A DNA stretch of 64,000 nucleotides from Herminiimonas sp. (GTDB lineage: Bacteria; Pseudomonadota; Gammaproteobacteria; Burkholderiales; Burkholderiaceae_D). The DNA lies in assembly GCA_028292265.1 (NCBI GenBank), contig JAQGMR010000008.1:1-64000 (forward strand). The letters are read 5' to 3'. Shown one piece after another: positions 46,246 to 56,447 of this stretch. Position 1 is the stretch's first letter; every line of letters starts with the position of its first letter. Below the pieces are notes generated by a model. It made no database searches and had not been told where the DNA came from. It saw nothing but the letters and a program-made list of their open reading frames with translations. Both the position numbers and the translations under genes were made by a program.

Positions 46246-47853
46246 TTACTCCGGCTCGCTGATTTCAAGGCGTTGCATGCGATAGCGCAATTGGCGAAAG
46301 CTTATGCCGAGGAGTTCCGCAGCCTGGGTTCGGTTGAAACCGGTGCGCGCCAGTGCCTGCAAGATGATCCGACGCTCGACGCTGTCGAGGTGCTCGGGCA
46401 AGTTCAGGGGGAGTGTGAGCGCGCCCTGATCAGCGCCGGCCTGCGAGTTCGTCGTTGCCATGCTTGTGTCGCCCGCCCCGGCAAATCCGGCGCGACCTGG
46501 CGGCGCATAGGAGGCGTCGTCCGATTCGTAGGCCGAGTAGGGTCGTGGCGCAGGCGGCACAGTCGGCGTATGAGCAACCGGCGGCGCTGATTCCGCTACC
46601 GCGGTTGCCAGGGAGGCAAATCCGGGGGCAGCAGAGGAACCATTTGCGGAGGCAGTTGCGGAGATAGTAGCGGAGGCAGTTCCGGCGGGCGCGCCAAAAC
46701 GCAGGCCAAGGTCGGACGGCTGAAGCGAGCCGCTGTTGGCGAAGGCGAGCGCGCGTTCCAAAATGTTTTCAAGTTCGCGAACATTTCCGGGGAAGCCATG
46801 GCTGCATAACGCTTCCATCGCCTCGGGTGAGATGGATACCTGCTCGCCCGGTGGCACGAAGCGCGCCAGAATGCCCGCCGCAAGCAAACCGATATCGTCC
46901 CGGCGGTCCCGCAAGGGCGGCAAATGCAGCTCGATGACATTTAGTCGGTAATACAGGTCCTGCCTAAACTTGCCACGCTCCACACATTCGGCGAGGTTCT
47001 GATGGGTGGCGCTAACAAGACGCACGTCGACCGGCTCTTCCGACGTGGCACCAACCTTGCGCACGCGCCGCTCCTGGATGGCGCGCAATAACTTTACTTG
47101 CATCGCCAGAGGTAGGTCCGCCACCTCATCCAACAACAGCGTGCCGCCATTTGCCGCCTGAAAAAAACCGTCGCGGTCATCGTTCGCACCCGTGAAAGCA
47201 CCCTTGCGGTAGCCGAAAAATTCCGCCTCCATCAGCGACTCCGGGATTGCGCCGCAATTGACCGCAACGAAGGGCTTGTCGGCGCGCGCGCTTTGCGCGT
47301 GGATGTCACGCGCCGCGAGTTCCTTGCCGGTACCTGACTCGCCCGTGATGGCGACGGGCGCCATGCTGCGCGCCAGCCGCACAATCTGGGCCCGGACATC
47401 CCGCATTGCGGCCGATTCGCCAATGAGCCGAAGCGCTGGGGTGGGCTGGGGCGCGGCATCCGACTTGAGCGACGGCGTCCCTGTTTCGTTCAGGCGCAGT
47501 GCCGATTGCACCATTCGACGCAGCTGGTCCAGCCGCACCGGCTTGGAAAGATAGTCAAAGGCGCCGGCCTTGAGCGCGGCCACCGCATTGTCGGCGCTGC
47601 CGAATGCGGTAATGACCGCGATGGGCGTGTTGCGATGTGCCGCAGTGACTTCCCGCACCAACTCGATTCCAAGGCCGTCGGGCAGGCGCATGTCGGTCAG
47701 CACCATGGCATAGGACTGGCGCTCGAGATAGGCGCGCGCTCCGGACAGGGTGTCCGTGCTGTCGATGTCCAGCCCCATCTTGATGAAGGTTATTTCCAGC
47801 AGTTCGCGCAAATCCGCTTCGTCGTCCACGACCAGGATGCGGGGAGAGCTCAT
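46246..47853 (-). CDS. pilR: Sigma-54 response regulator PilR
   Basis: The NtrC-type regulator activates sigma-54-dependent genes, classically pilA. The 535 residues comprise a receiver (D10-D11, phosphoacceptor D54), and an AAA+ domain with Walker A GESGTGKE, GAFTGAN for sigma-54 contact and the DEVADL Walker B. A long Ala/Ser/Pro linker of about 100 residues and a Fis-type helix-turn-helix (RTQAAELLGISFRQLRYRMQ) follow. It lies 45 bp after its sensor partner pilS. Confidence 0.95.
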   Translation of the reverse strand: MSSPRILVVDDEADLRELLEITFIKMGLDIDSTDTLSGARAYLERQSYAMVLTDMRLPDGLGIELVREVTAAHRNTPIAVITAFGSADNAVAALKAGAFDYLSKPVRLDQLRRMVQSALRLNETGTPSLKSDAAPQPTPALRLIGESAAMRDVRAQIVRLARSMAPVAITGESGTGKELAARDIHAQSARADKPFVAVNCGAIPESLMEAEFFGYRKGAFTGANDDRDGFFQAANGGTLLLDEVADLPLAMQVKLLRAIQERRVRKVGATSEEPVDVRLVSATHQNLAECVERGKFRQDLYYRLNVIELHLPPLRDRRDDIGLLAAGILARFVPPGEQVSISPEAMEALCSHGFPGNVRELENILERALAFANSGSLQPSDLGLRFGAPAGTASATISATASANGSSAAPGFASLATAVAESAPPVAHTPTVPPAPRPYSAYESDDASYAPPGRAGFAGAGDTSMATTNSQAGADQGALTLPLNLPEHLDSVERRIILQALARTGFNRTQAAELLGISFRQLRYRMQRLEISEPE

Positions 47854-47898
47854 GGGAAGAGAGAATGGTTGGCGTGGTGAAGGGCAGCGGGCATGCGG

Positions 47899-49620
47899 TC
47901 AGGCGCGCCCGGAAAGTGCAAAGGTGATGACGAAGCGGCCGCTGACCTTGCCGGGTTCCCGGCTACTGGCGGACTTGTTGCCAAGGCTCTCGATACGGTA
48001 TTCATAATCAAGCACGGCCTGGTTATTAAGGCAAAGCTCCCGCGCTACATACAGTCCGAGGCCGGTGCCCTTGCTGGACGTCGTATAGAACGGTTCAAAC
48101 AGATGGGCTCGCACCTCCGGAGAGATCGGCGGGCCGTCGTCCTGCACATGCAGTTCCAGGCGATTTGCAGCGTCCGAAACACCGAATACCCGGATGCTGC
48201 CATCAGCGCCGCTGGCATAACGCATGGCGTTGGACAGCAGGTTGACGATCACCTCCCGCAAGTGCATCGGATCGAACGATACGCGATATGCCTGCATGCT
48301 GGCAACGTGAATGATGCCGGGACCGACCGAATGCGTTTCCTGGAATTCCTCGACGATCTCGGCCAGCGTCTGATCCAGCGGCAGCGATTCGCCGTCGGAC
48401 TGCACTTTGCGGGAGAGCTTGAGGATGTCTTCAATCATTCGATTGAGGCGTGCGACATTGTCGTCCACGATGTGGATCAGCCGCGCCTGCGCCGGGCTGC
48501 AATCCTCTTCGCCGAGGAGAGAGGCGGCGTATGAGATTGCCGACAGCGGGTTGCGCACCTCGTGGGCGATGCTGGCGGTCAGGCGCCCCATCGAGGCCAG
48601 TTTCAATTCCTGCGCCTTGTTTTCGATTTCACCAACATCCTGCAGGAATATGACGGTTCGATCCTTGTCGAGGCCGAAGGCATCGACCGTCGCAAACCTG
48701 AGCTTCAGGCGTACCGCGACGTCGCGCCTGGCATTTCGACCACTGCCCGTGATGCTGTGGGAGACGTCGGAGCCCGGCTTGACAACGACCAGGGCCGAGT
48801 CGTCGCCGCCATTTGCGCCATCTGCAGTGCGTCGCATACGGGCGAGAAAGTTGTCTGCGATAGGGGCCAGGGCAGGCAGATCGGTCAGCTTTTGCCCCAG
48901 GCTTTCTTCGGAAAGTGGCGCTCCCAGCATGCGCTCCGCCGCCGGGTTGGCAGTCAACAGCGTGCCATCGCGGCCTACCACCAGGATCCCGTCGCCCATG
49001 TCAGCGATAACGAGGCGATTGATTGCCTGCTGCACCTGGAGGGCCTCGCCGTGCTGCGCCGCCAGTTTTTCCTGATTGATCAGGCGCGCGGCGAGGCGAT
49101 GGATAACGTACACCGCGGCAAAGAAGGCCACGCCATACAGTCCGACCTGCGCAAAATTGGCATCGGCCGGCGATTCCAGCACCTGATAGCCGCTGTTGAC
49201 CAGCATGACCAGGGTCGCGGCCGACACGAAGAATAGTGCCACCAGCAAGGGTGAAAGAATCGCGCTCCCCGCCAGCGGGAACAGGTAAAGGATACCAAGG
49301 CCGCTGCGCACCCCGCCCGCCGCCACGTAAAGCAGGGAAATGACGACCAGGTCTGCGGCGATTTGCGACACCGCCTGCAACAGGAATCGCCGCCTGCAGT
49401 AAGCCGCGAGCAGGCTGAATCCAAGCGCGAGGATCAGGTACGCGGCGCAGGTTTCGCGGTAAAGGAAGCTCGGGTTTACCCAAAAACCCTGGCGCGTGTT
49501 GACGCTGAGATAAACCAGCAAGACCAGGGCGATCGCAACCCGGGTCACCGCAAAGGTCTGCAGCGTACGCCAGAATGTGTCGACGGCAGACGGCGCCATG
49601 TCTTGCGCGGTCGGCTTCAT
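47899..49620 (-). CDS. pilS: Membrane sensor histidine kinase PilS
   Basis: The 573-residue sensor has about six N-terminal membrane helices (within residues 20-190) and a PAS domain (DMGDGILVVGRDG...NPAAERMLG). A HisKA domain carries the phosphorylated H353 (SIAHEVRNPLSAISY), and an ATPase domain contains NLLSNAMRYA and GTGLGLYV. PilS controls PilR, in Pseudomonas in response to membrane pilin. It begins three bases after the PP0621-type gene and forms an operon with pilR and ampD. Confidence 0.95.
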   Translation of the reverse strand: MKPTAQDMAPSAVDTFWRTLQTFAVTRVAIALVLLVYLSVNTRQGFWVNPSFLYRETCAAYLILALGFSLLAAYCRRRFLLQAVSQIAADLVVISLLYVAAGGVRSGLGILYLFPLAGSAILSPLLVALFFVSAATLVMLVNSGYQVLESPADANFAQVGLYGVAFFAAVYVIHRLAARLINQEKLAAQHGEALQVQQAINRLVIADMGDGILVVGRDGTLLTANPAAERMLGAPLSEESLGQKLTDLPALAPIADNFLARMRRTADGANGGDDSALVVVKPGSDVSHSITGSGRNARRDVAVRLKLRFATVDAFGLDKDRTVIFLQDVGEIENKAQELKLASMGRLTASIAHEVRNPLSAISYAASLLGEEDCSPAQARLIHIVDDNVARLNRMIEDILKLSRKVQSDGESLPLDQTLAEIVEEFQETHSVGPGIIHVASMQAYRVSFDPMHLREVIVNLLSNAMRYASGADGSIRVFGVSDAANRLELHVQDDGPPISPEVRAHLFEPFYTTSSKGTGLGLYVARELCLNNQAVLDYEYRIESLGNKSASSREPGKVSGRFVITFALSGRA

Positions 49621-49623
49621 CCT

Positions 49624-49893
49624 TTAGCGGGACGCCTGCGTGGAGGACGTCCGCTGCGCCTTGTGCTCAATGCAGCAGTAGGCCTCATCGCCTGCAAGCA
49701 GCGCTTCTGAAGCAGGCACATGAACGCCACAGCGCGCGCAAGGCAGCATGCGTTCGGGTTCGACCAGAGCAGGCTGTCGCCGCTTTCCGGCGTCCTCCGG
49801 CCGTTCCCCGCCAGACACGCTCCTGCTCCGCTTCTTTTGAAGCAGCCACAGCCCAAATATCACGGCCACCGCGATCCACAGCAGAAGCTTCAT
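49624..49893 (-). CDS. PP0621-type small zinc-binding membrane protein
   Basis: The 89-residue protein has an N-terminal membrane helix (LLLWIAVAVIFGLWLLQKKR), a charged middle and a C-terminal cysteine cluster (PCARCGVHVPASEAL...YCCIEHK) that could bind zinc. It matches the small protein family found before pilS in pseudomonads and burkholderiales; its function is unknown. The ATG at 49893 overlaps the ypjD stop by four bases. A longer frame to 50433 is a shadow inside ypjD. Confidence 0.82.
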   Translation of the reverse strand: MKLLLWIAVAVIFGLWLLQKKRSRSVSGGERPEDAGKRRQPALVEPERMLPCARCGVHVPASEALLAGDEAYCCIEHKAQRTSSTQASR

Positions 49894-50699
49894 GCGAGGC
49901 TCCGGTGCAAGACCACCTCGAGCACGAAACGGCTGCCGACATAGGCCAGCAACAGGGTCGCGAAGCCGGCCAGCGTAAAGCCGAGCGCGGTCCTGCCGCG
50001 CCAGCCACGCCAACGCCGGCCAGCCAGTAGCAGTCCGAAAAGAGCCCAGGACAGCATCGTGAAGACGGTCTTGTGGTCGATGCGCAGCGCCCTTCCAAAC
50101 AACTGTTCCGAGAACACAATCCCCGACAGCACCGTGAGGGTAAGGAGGACGAAGCCAAATGAAATCAGGCGAAACAGCAGCTTTTCCATGGTGAGGAGCG
50201 GCGGGAGGCGATCTATGGCGCCACCGAACCAGCCCTGGGGCGAACTGCCAGGCCGCGTATGCAGGCGCGACTCCTGGAGCGACATGAGCACCGCATGGAA
50301 AGCGGCAATGGTTAGCGTGCTGTAGGCCAGCATGGCGACGGCAATGTGCCATGAGAAGAGCGTCGACTTGCCTTCGAGCGGCACCAAGCTGCCAGGGAAA
50401 ACGATGGGGAGAACCGCGGCTACGGCGGCGCAAGGCAGGACCAGTGCGCGCAACCCATCGAGAGCAACGTTACGATTTTCAACCCAGCACGCGGCAACAC
50501 TGATCCAGAGAGTGGCCGACAACATGGTGGCAAATCCGAGACGCAGCGTGCCAGGCGCAATCACGTCCGCCCACAACGCTACGCCATGCAGCAGCCACGC
50601 CACCGCGGTGCCGATCGCGACACCGATGCGCAGCCTGGCCGGCACGAATGCGCAGACGGTATAGAGTGCCGCCGCGACCAGGAAGAGTGAGGTTTGCAT
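49890..50699 (-). CDS. ypjD: CcsA/YpjD-type inner membrane protein
   Basis: The 269-residue protein has eight membrane helices and belongs to the cytochrome c assembly (CcsA/HemX-like) family, with conserved histidines such as SWHIAVAMLAY and RIDHKTVFTMLSW. The YpjD branch lacks the full WWD haem-handling motif, and its role is not established. It is divergent from ffh, a pairing seen widely in proteobacteria, and is the first gene of the PP0621-pilS-pilR-ampD unit. Confidence 0.88.
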   Translation of the reverse strand: MQTSLFLVAAALYTVCAFVPARLRIGVAIGTAVAWLLHGVALWADVIAPGTLRLGFATMLSATLWISVAACWVENRNVALDGLRALVLPCAAVAAVLPIVFPGSLVPLEGKSTLFSWHIAVAMLAYSTLTIAAFHAVLMSLQESRLHTRPGSSPQGWFGGAIDRLPPLLTMEKLLFRLISFGFVLLTLTVLSGIVFSEQLFGRALRIDHKTVFTMLSWALFGLLLAGRRWRGWRGRTALGFTLAGFATLLLAYVGSRFVLEVVLHRSLA

Positions 50700-50995
50700 A
50701 ACGCCAGTTTACACCATGTAACTTGGTGCCAAACTGGAAAAAGGGCCTTCGCGGTCAAGCGCGCCGCCGCAAAACATCGCAGCAAATGTCGCCCGGAATC
50801 TGCTGCGAAAATGACGGGGACAGAAGGTTGCGCGGCATGCAACCGGGCGGCACTCGCACGCTCCAATGAGGTCGGAAGCTCGGCCCGTTCGGTTAAAATG
50901 TCCGTGTCCCGACGAGTTTTCGGCCCCGTGCAAACGGCAACGCAGGGCCACCGTCCCACCTCCGAACTCACTCTTCACTCTTACTCTCCACTCTC

Positions 50996-52363
50996 ATGCT
51001 AGACAACCTGACACAGCGTCTCGCCAAAGTCGTCAAGACGATGCGCGGCGAAGCGCGCCTTACCGAATCGAATACCGCCGACATGCTGCGGGAAGTCCGA
51101 CTTGCCTTGCTTGAGGCCGACGTGGCCCTGCCGGCGGTCAGGGAATTGATTGCGAAGGTCCGCGAAAAGGCAATGGGCGAGGCCGTCATCGGCTCGCTGA
51201 CTCCGGGACAGGCGCTGGTCGGCGTGGTCCAGACAGAACTGGCCGCAATCATGGGCGCCGACCTCGGACCCGACGCCTCACAGTTGTCATTCGCGACCCA
51301 ACCGCCGGCAGTGATTCTGATGGCCGGTCTGCAGGGCGCCGGCAAGACCACAACGGTAGGCAAGCTGGCGAAGTACCTGCGCGAGCAAAAAAAGAAAAAG
51401 GTATTAACGGTATCGGCTGACGTCTACCGTCCCGCGGCGATCGGTCAGCTGCAGACCGTGACAGCGCAGGTGGGGGCTGATTTCTTCCCATCGCAGCCAA
51501 CCGACAAACCCGTCGATATCGTCCTGGCCGCTCTGGATTTTGCGAAGCGCCACTACCACGACGTACTGATCGTGGATACCGCCGGGCGGCTCGGCATTGA
51601 CGAAGCGATGATGCAGGAAATCACTGCGCTGCATGCTGCGGTGAAGCCGATTGAAACCTTGTTCGTGGTCGACGCGATGCTCGGACAGGATGCAATCAAC
51701 ACGGCCAAGGCCTTCAACGACGCACTGCCCCTGACCGGCATCGTGCTGACAAAGCTCGATGGCGATGCGCGTGGCGGCGCTGCACTTTCGGTGCGGCATG
51801 TCACCGGCAAACCGATCAAGTTTGCTGGCGTGGGCGAGAAGCTCGACGGCCTCGAGGCATTCGATCCGCAGCGGATGGCGAACCGCATCCTTGGTATGGG
51901 CGATATCCTCGCGCTGGTGGAAGAGGCGCGCAAGGGCGTCGACATTGAAGCGGCGCAGGACCTTGCCCACAAGATCAAGGGCGGCGGGAAATTTGACCTC
52001 AACGACTTCAAGGCGCAGCTCGGCCAGATGAAAAAAATGGGGGGCCTCGCAGGCCTCATGGACAAGCTGCCAGCGCAGATGCAGCAGGCAGCCGCCGGCG
52101 CCAGCATGGACCAGGCCGAAAAGCAGGTGCGCCGGATGGAAGGCATCATCAACTCCATGACGGCGCAGGAGCGCTCTAAACCGGAGCTGATCAAGGCATC
52201 GCGCAAGCGCCGGATTGCCACCGGTGCCGGAGTTCAGGTTCAGGAGGTCAATCGCATGCTGGCGCAGTTCGAACAGATGCAAGGGATGATGAAGAAGCTC
52301 AAGGGCGGCGGCATGATGAAGATGATGCGCGGCATGAAGGGCATGATGCCTGGAATGCGGTAG
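50996..52363 (+). CDS. ffh: Signal recognition particle protein Ffh
   Basis: The SRP GTPase binds signal sequences of nascent membrane proteins together with 4.5S RNA. The 455-residue protein has a helical N domain, the G domain (GLQGAGKTTT near residue 111, DTAGRLGID, TKLDGDARGG) and a methionine-rich M domain that ends in repeated MMKKL/MMKMMRGMKGMM. All landmarks are intact. The 296-bp gap to ypjD contains no 4.5S RNA signature that I can see. Confidence 0.98.
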   Translation: MLDNLTQRLAKVVKTMRGEARLTESNTADMLREVRLALLEADVALPAVRELIAKVREKAMGEAVIGSLTPGQALVGVVQTELAAIMGADLGPDASQLSFATQPPAVILMAGLQGAGKTTTVGKLAKYLREQKKKKVLTVSADVYRPAAIGQLQTVTAQVGADFFPSQPTDKPVDIVLAALDFAKRHYHDVLIVDTAGRLGIDEAMMQEITALHAAVKPIETLFVVDAMLGQDAINTAKAFNDALPLTGIVLTKLDGDARGGAALSVRHVTGKPIKFAGVGEKLDGLEAFDPQRMANRILGMGDILALVEEARKGVDIEAAQDLAHKIKGGGKFDLNDFKAQLGQMKKMGGLAGLMDKLPAQMQQAAAGASMDQAEKQVRRMEGIINSMTAQERSKPELIKASRKRRIATGAGVQVQEVNRMLAQFEQMQGMMKKLKGGGMMKMMRGMKGMMPGMR

Positions 52364-52536
52364 ACATCGGAAGCGGTCGCAACGCGAGTTCTCCCTATGA
52401 AGTTGACGTGGTTTTCCTTCGACAGCCATAGCGGAAAACTTGCAAAAAACGCTTGCATACCCAGCAAATCCCTACCACTATTAGCGGTGCGTGAATTGGC
52501 GCAATCACCGAAGACTACTGTGAAGGAGGTTCGAAG

Positions 52537-53016
52537 ATGGCAACCGCCAAGAAGTCGGCCGCTAAACCGGCCAAGAAACCCGCAGCCAAGAAAGCCGCGG
52601 TAAAGAAGCCAGCAGCAAAAGCAGCACCAGCGAAGAAGGCAGCAGCAAAGCCAGCAGCGAAAAAGGCAGCAGCAAAGCCAGCAGCAAAGAAGGCAGCACC
52701 TGCAAAGAAAGCCGCAGCACCTGCAAAGAAAGCAGCGAAGAAGGCCGCAAAGCCAGCAACTCCGCGCAAGCCCAATGCAGCATTCATGAAGCCTATGACC
52801 CCATCCGCAGTTCTGGGTGCAGTCGTCGGCAACAACCCGCTGCCACGTACCGAAGTCACCAAGAAAGTTTGGGACTACATCAAGAAAAACAAACTGCAGG
52901 ACGAAGCCAACAAGCGCAACATCAATGCTGACGAGAAGCTGAAAGCTGTTTTTGGCGGCAAGAAGCAAGTGTCCATGTTCGAAATGACGAAACTCATCTC
53001 AGGTCACTTGAAATAA
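52537..53016 (+). CDS. SWIB/MDM2-domain protein with histone H1-like N-terminal tail
   Basis: The first 80 or so residues are a Lys/Ala/Pro-rich tail of the H1 type. Residues 84-159 form a SWIB domain (NAAFMKPMTPSAVLGAVVG..., VWDYIKKNKLQD, RNINADEKLKAVFG, MFEMTKLISGHL). SWIB is best known from eukaryotic chromatin remodellers, and free bacterial versions occur in Chlamydia and some proteobacteria. The tail should bind DNA. The gene has a strong GAAGGAGG site and its own terminator. Its start is nearly the same as that of the histone-like protein at 39.6 kb. Confidence 0.9.
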   Translation: MATAKKSAAKPAKKPAAKKAAVKKPAAKAAPAKKAAAKPAAKKAAAKPAAKKAAPAKKAAAPAKKAAKKAAKPATPRKPNAAFMKPMTPSAVLGAVVGNNPLPRTEVTKKVWDYIKKNKLQDEANKRNINADEKLKAVFGGKKQVSMFEMTKLISGHLK

Positions 53017-53035
53017 TCTTCCAGCCGGAAGCCAA

Positions 53036-53067
53036 ACAAAAACGCCCGCTGACGCGGGCGTTTTTGT
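53036..53067 (+). terminator. Strong intrinsic terminator after the SWIB gene
   Basis: A 14-bp stem formed by ACAAAAACGCCCGC (53036-53049) and its complement (53054-53067) with a TGAC loop is followed by more T residues. It can act on both strands and lies between the converging SWIB and lytic transglycosylase genes. Confidence 0.9.
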
Positions 53068-53138
53068 TTCTTCAGCGGGAAAGAACCCGACGAACGGGAA
53101 AGACTCGTCCGGCCGTGTCGGTTGTGGACGCCGCCCTG

Positions 53139-53798
53139 CTACCTTACCGCGGGCAAAGCTGTCTTCATTGGTGTGGACGCATAATCCCACTGCTTCCACG
53201 CTGCGTGCACCGCATTCGGATAGTCGGGTTTGCCCCGGCTGCCGTTATACCGTCCCAGTGCGAGATAGAGGTTGCCCCCTTCCATGTCGATATACATGCG
53301 CAATATCGAGCATCCGTAGCGCAAATTGGTCTGCATGTGAAACAGCTTTTGCGGGTCACCGTCTCCAATGACCCGCGTCCAGAACGGCATGACCTGCATG
53401 TAACCGCGAGCACTGACCGACGACATCGCGTACTTGCGGAATGCGGACTCGACCTGGATCAGTCCCAGCACCATTGCCGGCTCTAGTCCGGCGCGCTTGC
53501 TCTCGTACCAGACCGATTCCAAAAATTCCCGGCGGACCTGGTTGTCAGGCAGCCGGCGCCGCAGACGGTCAGACATCTCTCCCAGCCAGTTCAGGTAACG
53601 AATTCGCTCGTCGATATCGTCGAGTCGTACGCGTGGCGGCCGGGCGTCGCTAATGGCAGCCGAGAGTGCGAGTCGAACCGAATTTGCGAGCGCTTCCTCC
53701 TTCTGGTTGCCGGCAAGTGCGGGCCGCATGGCGCCCGCGAGCGCCAACATGCACGACAACCCGATCGCCAGCAGATCGCGAATCGGCACCCTGATCAT
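53139..53798 (-). CDS. Periplasmic lytic transglycosylase (SLT family)
   Basis: The 219-residue protein starts with a signal peptide cleaved near ALAG (residue 29). The SLT domain has the catalytic glutamate E117 ([12 protein letters not shown]), then [12 protein letters not shown] and LGRYNGSRG. It cleaves glycan strands to anhydro-muropeptides, the substrates later recycled by AmpD and Mpl. Its ATG overlaps the proS stop by four bases, so the two are translationally coupled. The C terminus is short for the family. Confidence 0.92.
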   Translation of the reverse strand: MIRVPIRDLLAIGLSCMLALAGAMRPALAGNQKEEALANSVRLALSAAISDARPPRVRLDDIDERIRYLNWLGEMSDRLRRRLPDNQVRREFLESVWYESKRAGLEPAMVLGLIQVESAFRKYAMSSVSARGYMQVMPFWTRVIGDGDPQKLFHMQTNLRYGCSILRMYIDMEGGNLYLALGRYNGSRGKPDYPNAVHAAWKQWDYASTPMKTALPAVR

Positions 53799-55591
53799 GC
53801 AACGCCGACGGGGCCTGACCTGGAGGAGCGCAGCCGGTCCGCCCGCATGTCGAGAATGAATTGCACCATCTGCGTAATGGGCACCGGTGTGGCCTGCGCG
53901 TCACGGCGGCCCTGGTATTCGAGCCGCTCCTCTTTCAGCCCGCGCTCGCCGATCACGATGCGGTGCGGCACGCCGATCAATTCCCAATCGGCGAACATGA
54001 CGCCCGGCCGCTCGCCGCGGTCGTCGAGGATAACGTCGACGCCAGCCACCAGCAGGTCTGCATAGAGGCTGTCCGTGGCGGCCTTGACGGCTTCGCTACG
54101 GTCATAGCCCATGGGGCACAGCACCAACTCGAACGGGGCCAGCGCGTCGGACCAGATGATTCCCTTGTCGTCGAAATTTTGCTCAATCGCCGCGCCGAGG
54201 ATGCGGGTGATGCCAATGCCATAGCAACCCATTTGCAACGGTTGCGGCTTGCCCTGGACATCCAGGAAGGTGGCGTTCATGTCGGTGGAATAGCGGGTGC
54301 CAAGCTGGAATACATGGCCTACCTCGATGCCGCGCTGGATCGAAAGGGTTCCCTTTCCGTCTGGCGACGGATCGCCTGCCACCACATTGCGGATATCGTG
54401 TACCTGCGGCTCCGGCAGGTCGCGGCCCCAGTTGGCGCCGGTGTAGTGAAAACCTTCGAGATTGGCGCCGCAGACGAAGTCGCTCATGTTGGCGACAGTG
54501 CGGTCCGCCACGATGCGTACCGGCTGCGCCGGCGCCACCGGTCCGATATAACCGGGAGGGGTGCCAAACGTGGCGCTGATTTCAGCCTCGGTGGCAAAAC
54601 GGAAGGTGCCCAGTCCAGGAATCTTGGCCGCCTTTACCTCATTGAGCTCATGGTCGCCGCGCAACAGGAGCATCCAGATTTCGGCTTCCTTCTTTTCCGC
54701 AACGCCGGGCTGGGCACTGGCCGCAGTCACCGGTTCAACTGCAAGGACGATCGACTTGACGGTGGCACTCAGGGGAATGCCAAGAAAGTCGGCGACATCC
54801 GCGCAGCGCACCTTGCCGGGCGTTGCAGTCCGAACCAGTGCCTCGGTGGCCGCGCCCCGCGCCCCGGTCAGAGCGACCGCTTCGGCCGCCTCCATGTTGG
54901 CGGCGTAATCAGAGCCCGGGCAATAGACCAGGGCATCCTCGCCGGTATCGGCGATAACGTGGAATTCATGCGAACCGGAGCCGCCGATGGCGCCGTTGTC
55001 GGCTGCCACCGCGCGGAACTGCAGCCCGAAACGCTGGAAAATGCGGACGTAAGCCTCATACATGATGCGGTACGATTCACGCATGGCATCGACATCGCGG
55101 TCGAAGGAATAGGCATCCTTCATGGTGAATTCACGGCCGCGCATCAACCCGAACCTGGGCCGGCGCTCATCGCGAAACTTGGTCTGGATATGATAAAAGT
55201 TGAGCGGCAACTGTCGATACGAACGCACTTCACCCCTGACTACGTCGGTGATGACTTCTTCCGAAGTCGGCTGAATCGCATAGTCGCGGCCATGGCGGTC
55301 TTTCACTCGCATCAGTTCCGGACCCATCTTGTCCCAGCGCCCGGTCTCCTGCCATAGCTCGGCCGGTTGTACGACAGGCATCAGCAGTTCAATCGCGCCT
55401 GACTGGTTCATTTCCTCGCGGACGATGGCCTCGACCTTGCGGATCACACGCAGACCCATTGGCATGTACGTGTAGATGCCAGAGCCGAGGCGCTTGATCA
55501 TACCGGCGCGCATCATCAGCTTGTGGCTGATTATTTCGGCATCGGACGGTGCTTCTTTTAAAGTGGAAATAAAAAATCGCGAGGCACGCAT
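53795..55591 (-). CDS. proS: Prolyl-tRNA synthetase
   Basis: The class II synthetase charges tRNA-Pro. The 598-residue bacterial-type enzyme has motif 1 near the N terminus, motif 2 ([25 protein letters not shown]), an inserted editing domain (about residues 230-385), motif 3 ([10 protein letters not shown]) and a C-terminal anticodon-binding domain. A tRNA-Pro gene is in the same window at 61.4 kb. The start ATG at 55591 lacks a clear Shine-Dalgarno sequence. Confidence 0.97.
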   Translation of the reverse strand: MRASRFFISTLKEAPSDAEIISHKLMMRAGMIKRLGSGIYTYMPMGLRVIRKVEAIVREEMNQSGAIELLMPVVQPAELWQETGRWDKMGPELMRVKDRHGRDYAIQPTSEEVITDVVRGEVRSYRQLPLNFYHIQTKFRDERRPRFGLMRGREFTMKDAYSFDRDVDAMRESYRIMYEAYVRIFQRFGLQFRAVAADNGAIGGSGSHEFHVIADTGEDALVYCPGSDYAANMEAAEAVALTGARGAATEALVRTATPGKVRCADVADFLGIPLSATVKSIVLAVEPVTAASAQPGVAEKKEAEIWMLLLRGDHELNEVKAAKIPGLGTFRFATEAEISATFGTPPGYIGPVAPAQPVRIVADRTVANMSDFVCGANLEGFHYTGANWGRDLPEPQVHDIRNVVAGDPSPDGKGTLSIQRGIEVGHVFQLGTRYSTDMNATFLDVQGKPQPLQMGCYGIGITRILGAAIEQNFDDKGIIWSDALAPFELVLCPMGYDRSEAVKAATDSLYADLLVAGVDVILDDRGERPGVMFADWELIGVPHRIVIGERGLKEERLEYQGRRDAQATPVPITQMVQFILDMRADRLRSSRSGPVGVA

Positions 55592-55803
55592 GGAGGTGAA
55601 TTCTTTTTAAAAAGAGAGGGTTATAATCGACTCAATTTTAAAGTATTCGCTGGCTGATGCGCCCACTCCCGACACAATTGATGACTGACTTCCCGCACCG
55701 GATGACGGAGCCTTCCGTCCTTCACCAGGCAGGCGACCGGAACAGTCAAGAAAGCGTGCCACAGATGCGGGGTCACCAGCTGCAGAAAGTTTGAGGTGCA
55801 ACC

Positions 55804-56439
55804 ATGCTGGATCGGGAAGGCTTTCGCCCGAACGTCGGCATTATCCTGCTCAATACCCAGAACGAGGTATGGTGGGGAAAGCGTGTCCGCGAGCATTCAT
55901 GGCAGTTTCCACAGGGCGGCATCAAGTTCGGGGAAACGCCTGAGCAGGCAATGTACCGCGAGCTTGAAGAAGAAGTTGGACTGCGTCCCGAGCACGTTCG
56001 CGTCGTCGGTCGTACGCGCGACTGGCTGCGCTATGAGGTTCCCGACCATTTCATAAAGCGGGAAATCCGGGGCCACTATCGCGGCCAGAAGCAGATATGG
56101 TTCCTGCTGCGGATGGTGGGTCGAGACTGTGACGTCAACTTGCGCATGACGGATCACCCAGAGTTCGACGCCTGGCGCTGGCACGACTATTGGGTTCCGC
56201 TCGATGTCGTGATTGAATTCAAGCGCGACGTGTACCAGCGTGCCCTGCAGGAATTGTCTCGATTCCTTACCCGGCCGTCGCAGACTTCCAGCCAGCGCCA
56301 TACGTCCCGACAGTTGCGGCAGATGTCGCAACCCATGGTGGTGACGCTTCGGGTTTCCGCAACGCTTACCGAATCTGCCCCGGATGGCAGCCTGACCCGG
56401 GCGCCAGATGCGGCAACCGTCGCGCCCAAGATCGAGTGA
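55804..56439 (+). CDS. rppH: RNA pyrophosphohydrolase
   Basis: RppH removes pyrophosphate from 5' triphosphorylated RNA and so starts mRNA decay. The N terminus [15 protein letters not shown] and the Nudix box [22 protein letters not shown] (residues 38-59) are typical. The 211 residues exceed the usual 160-175 through a non-conserved C-terminal extension rich in Ser, Thr and Gln. It is divergent from proS with a 212-bp gap that holds a TATAAT (55622-55627), and it overlaps or abuts the CNP1-like gene. Confidence 0.94.
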   Translation: MLDREGFRPNVGIILLNTQNEVWWGKRVREHSWQFPQGGIKFGETPEQAMYRELEEEVGLRPEHVRVVGRTRDWLRYEVPDHFIKREIRGHYRGQKQIWFLLRMVGRDCDVNLRMTDHPEFDAWRWHDYWVPLDVVIEFKRDVYQRALQELSRFLTRPSQTSSQRHTSRQLRQMSQPMVVTLRVSATLTESAPDGSLTRAPDAATVAPKIE

Positions 56440-56447
56440 AAGACAGT

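Noticed and set aside
52515-52862. Minus-strand frame with [14 protein letters not shown] repeats
   Set aside because: Antisense of the Lys/Ala tail of the SWIB protein; same explanation as at 39.6-40.2 kb.
53861-55357. Long plus-strand open frame of 498 codons
   Set aside because: It is antisense to proS, which has all class II synthetase motifs. High GC content keeps such shadow frames open.
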